From positions 1 to 11,416 of the forward strand of contig WRFF01000047.1 of assembly GCA_009778945.1 (NCBI GenBank): DNA of 11,416 nt, written 5' to 3'. Position 1 is the stretch's first letter. Each line of letters begins with the position of its first letter. Positions 1-6,286 of the stretch are shown here, piece by piece. This stretch comes from Clostridiales bacterium (GTDB taxonomy: Bacteria > Bacillota > Clostridia > Peptostreptococcales > Anaerovoracaceae). Under the pieces are notes generated by a model. The model had not been told where the DNA came from. It did no database searches and was given only the letters and a program-made list of their open reading frames with translations. Position numbers and translations under genes: made by a program.

Positions 1-129
1 AGGGAAATCCGTGCGAGCGAAAAAGAAGCGAGAGAAACCTTGTTAGAATTTGATGAAACCAATCCCGATGCGCTCACGGAGGATAATCTTGCCGATGTTT
101 TGGAAAAAGCGCGCCGGAAACGAGAATGA
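1..129 (+). CDS. 3' end of an unidentified protein gene
   Basis: An open frame enters from the left edge in frame 1 and ends at TGA 127-129, giving 42 residues. The piece is strongly charged and looks helical: Glu/Lys/Arg-rich, with LLEFDETNPDALTEDN and ending VLEKARRKRE. That composition resembles a real protein C-terminus more than random sequence. The start and any domain lie outside the window, so I assign no function. The coding call rests on continuity to the edge and composition only. Confidence 0.5.
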   Translation, partial: REIRASEKEARETLLEFDETNPDALTEDNLADVLEKARRKRE

Positions 130-157
130 GGACAAAGGGGACGGGGCCTCGTTTTTT
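128..157 (+). terminator. weak candidate intrinsic terminator after the leftmost gene
   Basis: GAGG (128-131) can pair with CCTC (147-150) around a G-rich 15-nt loop, directly followed by six T (152-157). The stem is only 4 bp plus a possible U-G pair, so this is weak. Its placement over the stop codon of the upstream gene is the main support. Confidence 0.25.
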
Positions 158-176
158 GATCTTCCTTTTCTTTTTC

Positions 177-293
177 CTATTTCTCGAGTTTCCTCCTGCG
201 GAAATAGAAGACGAGGAACAGAATCACCGCCGCGGCGGCGATGATGCCGATGATGCCGGCAAGCGGGAACCCGGCGTGGGCGCGGGGGTAACT
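177..293 (-). pseudogene. possible C-terminal membrane-anchor remnant
   Basis: On the minus strand, the last 38 codons before TAG (177-179) encode Pro-Arg-Ala-His-Ala-Gly, then a hydrophobic stretch rich in Ile, Ala, Val and Leu (about 20 residues), then FYFRRRKLEK. That is one transmembrane helix with a positive cytoplasmic stop-transfer tail, as at the C-terminus of surface-anchored or exported proteins. The same frame continues upstream to about 389, but that part has no protein-like character and no ribosome site. I read it as the surviving 3' end of a lost gene. It could also be chance translation of a GC-rich repeat. Confidence 0.3.
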
Positions 294-395
294 CAGGCAG
301 AAAGACCGCGAAACCTGGCTCCGTAAAATTTGTGTCCTGGCTATATTACTGATATGATTGTTATAGTGCTGCGATGAGTTATCCGGCAATATGAT

Positions 396-422
396 GGTGT
401 CGGGGGTGTCGGGGGTCGGGGG
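396..422 (+). repeat. G-rich short tandem motif
   Basis: GGTGTCGGGGGTGTCGGGGG followed by TCGGGGG: a TGTCGGGGG unit repeated, giving three runs of five G plus a GG. On the plus strand it could fold as a two-tier G-quadruplex. No gene is attached to it and no function is claimed. Confidence 0.5.
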
Positions 423-478
423 ACATATAATTCGAAAATTTCCTGTTCTGGAATTATTCCAAAAAATCCGAAGTTTTC

Positions 479-584
479 AGCACAAATCGACGGTTTTGTA
501 TGGTTTTCTCTTTAAAAACACCTGAAAACACGGAAATTCACCATATTGGGTCGCAAAAATCATACAAAACCGTCAATCTGTGCT
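479..584. repeat. inverted repeat with 29-bp arms
   Basis: Arm 479-507 and the reverse complement of 556-584 match at 26 of 29 positions; the shared core is GACGGTTTTGTATG. The spacer is 48 bp and AT-rich. Transcribed from the plus strand, one mismatch becomes a G-U pair; from the minus strand, two do. No transposase, target duplication or T-tract was found, so it could be a MITE-like remnant, a structured RNA or an operator. It lies in the gene-poor spacer. Confidence 0.75.
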
Positions 585-809
585 ATAAATCCGCAACATT
601 TCTGTATTTTTGTTATTTCTCACCTGTCAGCGGACGTTTTCCCCGGAAATAACAACCCTCAACCGCAATTTATTGGCATTCACTCTATGATTTACTGGCA
701 AACCTACTCCTTGCGCGGCGCGGCTGGGCCGAACCGGTACACACTAAGCGACAATTCACACGAAATCTCGGATTGAAAATTGGAACTCAATCGATAAAGC
801 GCATACAGG

Positions 810-1009
810 ATGCCGTGCGGCGATGCGTATGCGTTGCGAATGCTTGGAGAAAAACGGCATATTTCCCGATTTCAATGAGCAGAGATTTTGGCTGTAAGTT
901 TGTATTGCGAAGCAAATTTACAAACTTACCCAAAATCTGCGAATGAAAGCGGTAGGAAATACCCGTTTTTCGACGCATGAGCAATGCATATGCATCGCCG
1001 CGCGGTCAT
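810..1009. repeat. ~200-bp imperfect palindrome (long hairpin)
   Basis: Left arm 810-908 and right arm 912-1009 are reverse complements along almost their whole length, with small bulges. Paired blocks include GCGGCGATGC (818-827) with GCATCGCCGC (992-1001), GAAAAACGG (849-857) with CCGTTTTTC (963-971), GATTTTGG with CCAAAATC, and GTAAGTTTGTA (894-904) with TACAAACTTAC (919-929). The tip is TTGC-GAA-GCAA. It starts 16 bp beyond the nifU stop codon, so transcripts of that operon would run into it. There is no T-tract, so it is not a classical terminator. A MITE-like element is the most natural reading. Confidence 0.85.
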
Positions 1010-1025
1010 GCTCCCTCCGTTATGA

Positions 1026-1511
1026 TTATTTTATATCGGACAGTTTGTCGGGCAGATGCATCTCCATGTCGCAGCCGTGGTCCGTATCCTCGTCGTCCGC
1101 GTTCGGGTCGAAGCCCTCAAGCCCTTTATATGCCTTGCCCGTCTTCTGCGCGTAATCGTAGATCGCGCTCTTGATCGCGTGGTCTGCGAGCACCGAACAG
1201 TGGATCTTAATCGCCGGCAGGCCGCCGAGCTCATCCAGCACATCCTTATTCGTGATCTTCAGCGCCTCCTCGATGGTCTTGCCGATGATCATATCCGTCG
1301 CGATCGAAGAGCTTGCGATCGCCGAACCGCAGCCGAACGTGCGGAATTTCGCGTCCGTGATGACGTCGTTCCCGTCTACCTTGATGCTGATCTTCATCAT
1401 ATCGCCGCAGACCGGGCTGCCGTATGTACCTTCCCCGTCCGGGTTTTCGATATCCCCGACATTGTGCGGGTTTGTCAAAAGGTCGATCACTTTGTCGTTA
1501 TAGAGTGCCAT
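1026..1511 (-). CDS. nifU: NifU/IscU-type Fe-S cluster assembly scaffold
   Basis: A 161-residue cytosolic scaffold on which [2Fe-2S]/[4Fe-4S] clusters are built from sulfur delivered by the desulfurase encoded just upstream. The IscU N-terminal domain covers about residues 1-125. All three ligand cysteines are visible: C35 in GSPVCGD, C61 in FGCGSAIASSS and C105 in KIHCSVLA. D37, the Asp that keeps clusters labile in this family, is present. The short acidic tail (DDEDTDHGCD) carries one extra Cys and resembles clostridial members; there is no C-terminal Nfu domain. AAAGGAG lies about 10 nt before the ATG. It is 32 nt after nifS on the same strand, so the two are one operon. Confidence 0.95.
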   Translation of the reverse strand: MALYNDKVIDLLTNPHNVGDIENPDGEGTYGSPVCGDMMKISIKVDGNDVITDAKFRTFGCGSAIASSSIATDMIIGKTIEEALKITNKDVLDELGGLPAIKIHCSVLADHAIKSAIYDYAQKTGKAYKGLEGFDPNADDEDTDHGCDMEMHLPDKLSDIK

Positions 1512-1543
1512 AACTAATTATCTCCTTTCCGCCGTGCCGGCGT

Positions 1544-2719
1544 TCAAAATCCGCTGTCCTTGGATACGCTCGAGATCGCGCGCAGCTTCGCAACCGTCTC
1601 CTTCAGCGCTTCCACCGTATAATCCAAATCTTCCTTCGTCGTGAAATCCCCGAAGCTGAACCGGACCGAGCCGTGGATCTCCTCGACCGGGACGCCGATC
1701 GCCTCAAGTACGTGCGAAGGGCTCAGGGACGCCGAGCTGCACGCGCTGCCCGTCGACACCTCGACCCCCGCCAGATCAAGCAGGAGCAGGATCGCCTCGC
1801 CCTCAATGTATTTGAACGTGACGTTCGCGTTGCCCGGAAGCCTGTGTTCCAGGCTGCCGTTGACGCGAATATCCGATATTTCCTTCGCCACCTGATCCAG
1901 AAAATAATCGCGCAGTCCCTGAAGGCGCGCCGCGTGTTCGGAAAGCCCCGCCCCCGCAAGCTCCGCCGCCTTTCCGAAACCCACGATGCCGGGCAGGTTT
2001 TCCGTGCCGGCGCGGCGGTTCGCCTCCTGGCCGCCGCCGTGTATATAGGCGGGCAGGCGCACGCCCTTGCGGATATAGAGCGCGCCGACGCCCTTCGGCC
2101 CGTAGATCTTGTGCGCGGAGACGCTGAGCAGATCGACGCCGAGCGCCTGCACGTCCACAGGGATATTGCCGAGCGCCTGCACCGCGTCCGTATGCATGAG
2201 GATGCCGCGCTCTTTCGCAAGCGCCGCGATTTCCGCGATCGGCTGAATCGTGCCGATCTCGTTGTTTGCCAGCATAACGCTGATGAGGATCGTATCTTCG
2301 CGGATTGCGGATTTCAGCGTTTCGGCCTCCACGAATCCTTCCGCGTTCACCGGGAGATACGTCACCTCAAAGCCCTGCTTTTCGAGATACGCCCCCGAAT
2401 GCAGGAGCGCGTGATGCTCGATCGCCGTCGTGATGATATGGCGCCCCTTTTCCTGTTTCCAAAGCGCGCCGCCAATCACGGCCCAGTTGTCGGCCTCCGT
2501 GCCGGACCCTGTGAAAAAAATCTCCTGCGGCTGCGCGTGGATCAGCGCGGCCACCCGCTCCCTTGCCTCGGCGATCGCGTTCTTCGCGTTCTGCCCGACC
2601 GTATAGAGGCTCGATGGATTTCCGAAATTCTCCGTGAAATACGGAAGCATCGCGTCCAAAACTTCTTTTTTTACGGGCGTCGTCGCCGCATAATCCAAAT
2701 ATACCTGTCTCTTCTCCAT
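1544..2719 (-). CDS. nifS: cysteine desulfurase (NifS/IscS family)
   Basis: A PLP-dependent enzyme that converts cysteine to alanine and passes persulfide sulfur to the adjacent NifU scaffold. From the chosen ATG (391 residues) the protein begins MEKRQVYLDYAATTPV, the usual family N-terminus. Further motifs are EHHALLHSG (PLP-stacking His ~102), SAHKIYGPKG (Schiff-base Lys ~204), the HGGGQEANRRAGTEN block, and SACSSASLSPSH with catalytic Cys ~327. The frame stays open to an in-frame GTG at 2746 that would add nine residues. I prefer 2719 because it is ATG, fits the family start and has AGAAAGGA upstream, though about 14 nt away. The length is typical and no lesion is seen. Confidence 0.95.
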   Translation of the reverse strand: MEKRQVYLDYAATTPVKKEVLDAMLPYFTENFGNPSSLYTVGQNAKNAIAEARERVAALIHAQPQEIFFTGSGTEADNWAVIGGALWKQEKGRHIITTAIEHHALLHSGAYLEKQGFEVTYLPVNAEGFVEAETLKSAIREDTILISVMLANNEIGTIQPIAEIAALAKERGILMHTDAVQALGNIPVDVQALGVDLLSVSAHKIYGPKGVGALYIRKGVRLPAYIHGGGQEANRRAGTENLPGIVGFGKAAELAGAGLSEHAARLQGLRDYFLDQVAKEISDIRVNGSLEHRLPGNANVTFKYIEGEAILLLLDLAGVEVSTGSACSSASLSPSHVLEAIGVPVEEIHGSVRFSFGDFTTKEDLDYTVEALKETVAKLRAISSVSKDSGF

Positions 2720-2786
2720 TATTTTGTGCAATGTCCTTTCTGACACAATTTTTTATAAATAATACGTCTCCCTCCGACTGTCCCGT

Positions 2787-2990
2787 TCAATTCGGAAATT
2801 TTTCATCCGTCACCGCGTCTCCGTCCACCACTTCGATCTGGTCCAATTGTGCGCGAAAAACCTCTCTGAACCGCTCGATATACGCCTGCCGGAGCTGCTG
2901 CTGCTCCGCGGCCTCTTCCGCGGTCAGGCCGGCCTTCTTCTTTTTGTTCGCAAGCTCGTTGATGCGATCGAGTTTTACTTTGTCCAACAT
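2787..2990 (-). CDS. UPF0291 (DUF896, YnzC-like) small protein
   Basis: A 67-residue protein starting MLDKVKLDRINELANKKKKA and continuing GLTAEEAAEQQQLRQAYIERFREVF. This is the highly charged helical-hairpin signature of the UPF0291/DUF896 family known from Firmicutes (Bacillus YnzC). The biochemical role of the family is not firmly known. The ATG at 2990 matches the family N-terminus. A TTG at 3029 would extend it but would place the promoter inside the gene. No SD precedes the ATG, and the promoter places transcription start only a few nt upstream. It leads the nifS-nifU operon, with 67 bp between it and nifS. Confidence 0.85.
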   Translation of the reverse strand: MLDKVKLDRINELANKKKKAGLTAEEAAEQQQLRQAYIERFREVFRAQLDQIEVVDGDAVTDEKFPN

Positions 2991-3000
2991 GTCAAACAGT

Positions 3001-3029
3001 ATTGTAACGCAAAGCCGCCGCCGCTTCAA
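3001..3029 (-). promoter_or_regulatory. sigma-A promoter for UPF0291-nifS-nifU
   Basis: Read on the minus strand: TTGAAG (3029-3024), 17-bp spacer, TACAAT (3006-3001). Both boxes are close to consensus with ideal spacing. The expected transcription start near 2992-2995 is only 2-5 nt before the ATG at 2990. Confidence 0.65.
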
Positions 3030-3210
3030 GTGAAAAGTGGATAAATTTTATCAAGTTATACAGTTTTTGTTCGCGCCTTAAGGATACGCTGTCTGAAAAA
3101 CAAAGATTTATCAAAAACTGCGATACTTTTTGCATGGACACTTTTTGTATAGGGAGCATATACGTGTAGAGTGCGATCGAGTTTCTCTTTGGGCTGTAAC
3201 TGATCATAGG

Positions 3211-3222
3211 CACGCGAGCGTG
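3211..3222. promoter_or_regulatory. perfect 12-bp palindrome touching the -35 box
   Basis: CACGC-GA-GCGTG is a perfect inverted repeat whose last three bases overlap the first bases of the GTGACA -35 box of the promoter for the hydrolase operon. The position suits a repressor operator. No regulator can be named from it. Confidence 0.35.
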
Positions 3223-3249
3223 ACAACCTCCCCCATTTAATGATATGAT
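3220..3249 (+). promoter_or_regulatory. promoter for the hydrolase-adenosyltransferase operon
   Basis: GTGACA (3220-3225), 18-bp spacer, TATGAT (3244-3249). Transcription would start near 3256, leaving a leader of about 25 nt before the ATG at 3281. It points away from the UPF0291 promoter, so this interval is a divergent regulatory region. I see no cobalamin riboswitch in it. Confidence 0.55.
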
Positions 3250-3280
3250 TTGTGTACTTCAAAACCATATGTAAAAATAA

Positions 3281-4192
3281 ATGGAAAAGAACTCTTATCT
3301 CAACAGAATGCTGCAAAATGCGGGGATGGCGCTGGACAATTCCTTTGTGAAAAGACGCTATCTTGATGTTACGTACGCAACTATCTCTCCATCGCAAAAA
3401 CTGGATATCTATTTGCCGGAAATCGGGGAAGGCCCGTTCCCAACGATCGTATTTATTCATGGCGGGGCGTTTCAAGGGGGCGATAAAGCAGAAAATCAGG
3501 TTTCGCCTTTTTTATACGGATTGTATAGGGGGTTTGCTGTCGCCAGTCTCAATTATCGTCTGAGCGGCGAGGCGATTTTCCCTGCCGGCCTTCGGGATGT
3601 AAAGGCCGCGATACGTTTTCTGAGAGCGAATGCGGAACGATACCATCTGGATCCACGAAGATTTGTCGCCGCGGGAGGGTCGTCCGGAGGAAACTTCGCG
3701 GCAATGGTGTGCGTGACCGGGAATATCACCGAATTCGACGATGACTCCCTCGGATACCCGGGAATCTCCAGCGCTGTCCAGGCGGGCGTTATATGGTTCC
3801 CACCCACAGATTTTTACAAAATGGATGAACAGCTTGCTGAAAACGGCGTACGCACTTCTGGTCATGGCTACGCAGATTCCCCCGAGTCAAAATATTTGGG
3901 CGGCGCTTTGCGTTCTTTGCCAGTAGCTGTCGTCCAAGCTGCCACTCCGATGACTTACATCCACAGCGGCGTCCCGCCGATGCTGATACAACACGGACGC
4001 AAGGACTGTCTGGTCCCTTACCAGCAGTCTGTGATGCTTGCCGAAAAAATCAGGGAGATCGCAGGAGAAGACAAAGTCCGGCTTGAACTGCTCAAATACG
4101 CCGACCACGCAGATCTGTGGTTTGAAACTGTTTGCAATATGCAAAAGGTTTTCGCATTTCTTGAAAGAAGTATTGAGATGGAACAGGTATGA
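3281..4192 (+). CDS. alpha/beta-hydrolase, carboxylesterase/acetylesterase type
   Basis: A 303-residue serine hydrolase of the HSL/BD-FAE-like esterase group, probably cytosolic since no signal peptide is seen. The oxyanion HGG motif lies at H60-G61-G62 in VFIHGGAFQGGDK. The nucleophile elbow GGSSGG places Ser135 in GxSxG. Asp242 (HGRKDCLVP) and His276 (YADHADLW) complete a plausible triad. The substrate cannot be predicted; such enzymes hydrolyse short acyl esters, and a role in deacylating a precursor of the neighbouring pathway is only inference. There is no clear SD before ATG 3281. The stop overlaps the next gene by ATGA, so the two are translationally coupled. Confidence 0.88.
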   Translation: MEKNSYLNRMLQNAGMALDNSFVKRRYLDVTYATISPSQKLDIYLPEIGEGPFPTIVFIHGGAFQGGDKAENQVSPFLYGLYRGFAVASLNYRLSGEAIFPAGLRDVKAAIRFLRANAERYHLDPRRFVAAGGSSGGNFAAMVCVTGNITEFDDDSLGYPGISSAVQAGVIWFPPTDFYKMDEQLAENGVRTSGHGYADSPESKYLGGALRSLPVAVVQAATPMTYIHSGVPPMLIQHGRKDCLVPYQQSVMLAEKIREIAGEDKVRLELLKYADHADLWFETVCNMQKVFAFLERSIEMEQV

Positions 4193-4716
4193 CCACTGGT
4201 TTGATACATTTGTATTTCGGCGACGGCAAGGGAAAGACAACGGCATCTATCGGCTTGACAGTGCGGGCCGTAGGCCGCGGCCGAAAAGTTGTATTTACGC
4301 AATTCTTAAAAGAATGCAACACCGGCGAAATCGCGTCGCTGAAAAGACTCGGCGTCCGCGTCATACGCTCTGAAAACTATAATGGGTTTTACTATAAAAT
4401 GAACGAAGACCAGCAAAAAAAATACAGAACCGGACAGTTGAGTCTGCTTGAAGAAGCCCGGGAAGCCGCTTGCGGCGCCGATCCGGCCGACTTGCTGGTA
4501 CTTGATGAAGTCGTCGATATATGCGACCTAAAGATGGTTGACGAAAATATCTTGCGAGACTTTATTTTACAAAAGCCCACAGGAATGGAAATTGTGCTTA
4601 CCGGTCACTGCGCACCGGACTGGCTTGTCGAAATGGCTGACTATGTCACGGAGATGAAAAAACACAAACATCCTTATGACCGCGGGATTGTCGCCCGCGA
4701 ATCCATAGAATATTAA
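4189..4716 (+). CDS. cobO: cob(I)yrinic acid a,c-diamide adenosyltransferase (CobA/CobO type)
   Basis: A 175-residue ATP:corrinoid adenosyltransferase that transfers the 5'-deoxyadenosyl group of ATP to cob(I)alamin or its precursor, giving adenosylcobalamin. The P-loop GDGKGKTT is at residues 11-18, the Walker-B-like LLVLDEVVD at 102-110, and the family signature GHCAPDWLVEMADYVTEM at 139-156, followed by KHPYDRGI. Its start ATG is inside the ATGA overlap with the hydrolase. It is the only corrinoid gene here. Its likely job is local cofactor supply for the B12-dependent mutase encoded convergently. The length is near the usual ~180-200. Confidence 0.93.
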   Translation: MTTGLIHLYFGDGKGKTTASIGLTVRAVGRGRKVVFTQFLKECNTGEIASLKRLGVRVIRSENYNGFYYKMNEDQQKKYRTGQLSLLEEAREAACGADPADLLVLDEVVDICDLKMVDENILRDFILQKPTGMEIVLTGHCAPDWLVEMADYVTEMKKHKHPYDRGIVARESIEY

Positions 4717-4726
4717 GGAGCGTCAT

Positions 4727-4801
4727 ATGGAAACATCATTTATATATAATAATAGAAGAATATACTTGTTTTTTATTTGGAGTGACGCATATGCTGAATG
4801 A
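4727..4801 (+). CDS. 24-codon short ORF overlapping the LysR start
   Basis: AAGGAG (4715-4720) sits 6 nt before an ATG opening a 24-codon frame (METSFIYNNRRIYLFFIW, then SDAYAE). It ends at TGA 4799-4801, inside the first codons of the LysR gene in another frame. The SD is better placed than that of most genes nearby. It may be a leader peptide coupling translation from the adenosyltransferase gene to the regulator, a small hydrophobic protein, or chance. AT-rich codon use differs from its neighbours. No family is recognised. Confidence 0.4.
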   Translation: METSFIYNNRRIYLFFIWSDAYAE

Positions 4802-5684
4802 ATTATCCATTTTATGTTTTATGTCTGTAGCGAAGCATTTGAGCTTTTCAAAAGCCTCCGAAGAACTTTTTCTGACGCGTCAGGCTGTAAGCAAAAAAAT
4901 ATTATCGCTTGAAAAACGGTTAGGCGTACAACTTTTTGACCGAACGAGAAACGGCATAGAGCTGACCGCGGAGGGAAAACTGTATCTGGATTATTTCAAG
5001 AATCTCATTCAGGATTTTGAAACATTCTCAGAGACCATCGGAAAGACAGGCGCTCCGACGGCGCGTCTTCTGATCGGATATGAACTTGGCGTTATCATCG
5101 ACACAAAGATACTTAAGATCATGAGGGAATACAGGCAACAAAAAGACAGCCTGGAACTCAAGATCATGCGTTATGATTCTCATACAATCGAGGACAAGCT
5201 GCTGAACGGACAATTTGATATAGCGTTCTCTACCATTCCCGAGCATGGCAAAATACAAAGGGATTTTTCCTACATCGTTCTGGAAAATGCCGAATACGTG
5301 ATCGTCACATCAAAACACCACCCCAAAGCCACCGAAGGCGCTTCCTTCTCCGATTTCAACGGGGAGCGGGCCGTCTATTGGAATATGGACAACAGCGACG
5401 ATATTATCTGCCGCAAAAATTTCAACGCTGCCTGGGACGATATCGGCGTGATCGTCGTTCCGTCCATACAATGCATGTTCTTGTCCTCCGCCTACACCGA
5501 ACTGCTTATGGGCAACGCTGTCCTGCTCTGTAACGCAAAGAGCGAGATCTGCAGATTCCCTGAGATCACGACCTACCCTTTGCCCAGAAAAAAGCTGTTT
5601 GGCTGCATCTGGAAGAAAACTGCGCCTCCCCGGGTAAACGAATTCGCCGAATCTTTCAGGAAATATGAGATTGAAGTAACATAG
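4791..5684 (+). CDS. LysR-family transcriptional regulator
   Basis: A 297-residue LTTR. The N-terminal winged HTH spans about residues 1-60 (LSFSKASEELFLTRQAVSKK, then SLEKRLGVQLFDRTRNGIELT), followed by a linker helix and a periplasmic-binding-protein-like effector domain from about residue 90. I chose ATG 4791 because TTTGGAG ends 8 nt upstream; the in-frame GTG at 4782 would sit directly on the SD. It lies downstream of the hydrolase-adenosyltransferase pair and faces the mutase operon. It is the obvious candidate regulator of that operon; the ligand is unknown, perhaps the substrate acid. Its stop is 3 bp from the opposing glmS stop. Confidence 0.93.
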   Translation: MLNELSILCFMSVAKHLSFSKASEELFLTRQAVSKKILSLEKRLGVQLFDRTRNGIELTAEGKLYLDYFKNLIQDFETFSETIGKTGAPTARLLIGYELGVIIDTKILKIMREYRQQKDSLELKIMRYDSHTIEDKLLNGQFDIAFSTIPEHGKIQRDFSYIVLENAEYVIVTSKHHPKATEGASFSDFNGERAVYWNMDNSDDIICRKNFNAAWDDIGVIVVPSIQCMFLSSAYTELLMGNAVLLCNAKSEICRFPEITTYPLPRKKLFGCIWKKTAPPRVNEFAESFRKYEIEVT

Positions 5685-5687
5685 GGA

Positions 5688-6128
5688 TCAGTCTTCGATC
5701 CCCAAATCCTTCTTCAAATAAGCGAGAGCTTGTTTTGCGTCGACCGTATTTTTGAAAACGCGGTTGAAGCCCAGATCTTCCTGGAAATGCCGTTCTACCT
5801 CGCCCCAGTTCTCTTCCATTTTCAGCGGTGCGACGATCGTGCCGCCCGCGTACAGGATGATGTCGTCTAAGCCCGCCTCTATGCAGCGGTCGCGCATTCC
5901 TTCGCAATCAATGGGGCCCATCCCGTAGGAAGATGATACGAGAATTGCGTCGGCGTCTGTTTCCACCGCAGCGTTGATGAAATCCTCCTGCGGCACCATA
6001 GACCCCAGGAAGGCAACTTTGAACCCGGCCTGCTCGAAAACATGTTTCAATACCCAGGCGCCGATGATATGCGCATCCGACCCTATCGTTCCGATGACAA
6101 CGCTCTTGTTGACTATACGTTTTTCCAT
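5688..6128 (-). CDS. glmS: B12-binding small subunit of a glutamate-mutase-like enzyme
   Basis: A 146-residue Rossmann-like cobalamin-binding protein of the methylaspartate mutase sigma-subunit family. The base-off/His-on motif DxHxxG is intact: D18, H20, G23 in IGSDAHIIG. The SSSYGMG segment and LYAGGTIV loop that line the nucleotide-tail pocket are also present. The sequence resembles clostridial GlmS throughout (SPQEEFINAA-like VPQEDFINAA; C-terminal ALAYLKKDLGIED), with a short insertion near EENWGEVER. AAGGAG with 7 nt spacing precedes the ATG and overlaps the restored stop of glmE. It should pair with the adjacent GlmE-like subunit to sandwich adenosylcobalamin. It is the last gene of the operon. 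Confidence 0.93.
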   Translation of the reverse strand: MEKRIVNKSVVIGTIGSDAHIIGAWVLKHVFEQAGFKVAFLGSMVPQEDFINAAVETDADAILVSSSYGMGPIDCEGMRDRCIEAGLDDIILYAGGTIVAPLKMEENWGEVERHFQEDLGFNRVFKNTVDAKQALAYLKKDLGIED

Positions 6129-6140
6129 AACGCACTCTCC

Positions 6141-6286
6141 TTACTTCTGAATAACAGGCAGTTTCGAGGCGTACTGCAGGTCATCGACAACCATGTCGAA
6201 ATCGAGCGGCCTGCCCTCTTTTTTCGCACGGCTTTGGAGCTTCTCCAGATGGTACTCTTTGACCTCTTTCGGAAGCGGCATGGCCC
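6141..6286 (-). pseudogene. displaced C-terminal segment of the glmE-like gene
   Basis: From the GGGCC at 6282-6286 (minus sense) a +1 frame reads AMPLPKEVKEYHLEKLQ, then SRAKKEGRPLDFDMVVDDL, and ends QK-TAA at 6143-6141. This matches the C-terminus of glutamate mutase subunit E as I remember it (EIKNYNRERLQERAKFEGRD, then VSFQMVIDDI). The restored stop would fall 12 nt before the glmS ATG, with AAGGAG between them: normal operon spacing. Relative to canonical GlmE, about 17-20 residues (the RDN-G-VRYLEFGN loop) are also missing at the junction. Either a deletion broke the frame here or one extra G was called in the GGG run of a short-loop subfamily. Confidence 0.8.

Larger units (their letters stand above)
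130..1025. other. gene-poor interval between the left-edge gene and the nifU end
   Basis: About 900 bp with no convincing intact gene. It holds a possible membrane-anchor remnant (minus, 177-293), a G-rich tandem motif (396-422), an inverted repeat with 29-bp arms (479-584) and a ~200-bp imperfect palindrome (810-1009). Short open frames here have no SD and no recognisable protein character. 585-809 shows nothing I can name. The mix of remnants and palindromes suggests a decayed or element-invaded spacer. Confidence 0.6.

Noticed and set aside
810..1009. Intrinsic terminator of the nif operon
   Set aside because: The arms are about 98 bp and no T-run follows the hairpin on the minus strand.
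1673..2743. Long plus-strand open frame opposite nifS
   Set aside because: It is antisense to a complete, motif-bearing cysteine desulfurase; Arg/Ala-rich translation typical of a GC-biased shadow frame, with no start signals.
2720..2746. GTG at 2746 as the nifS start
   Set aside because: It adds nine residues not expected in the family and lacks an SD; ATG 2719 gives the standard N-terminus.
3030..3280. Cobalamin riboswitch upstream of the adenosyltransferase operon
   Set aside because: I looked for a B12-box-like element and its paired leader here and before the mutase operon; none is visible, and the leaders (about 25-30 nt) are too short.
3056..3475. Minus-strand frame covering the divergent promoter and hydrolase start
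   Set aside because: It overlaps two promoters and a well-supported gene on the other strand; no start signal or family resemblance.
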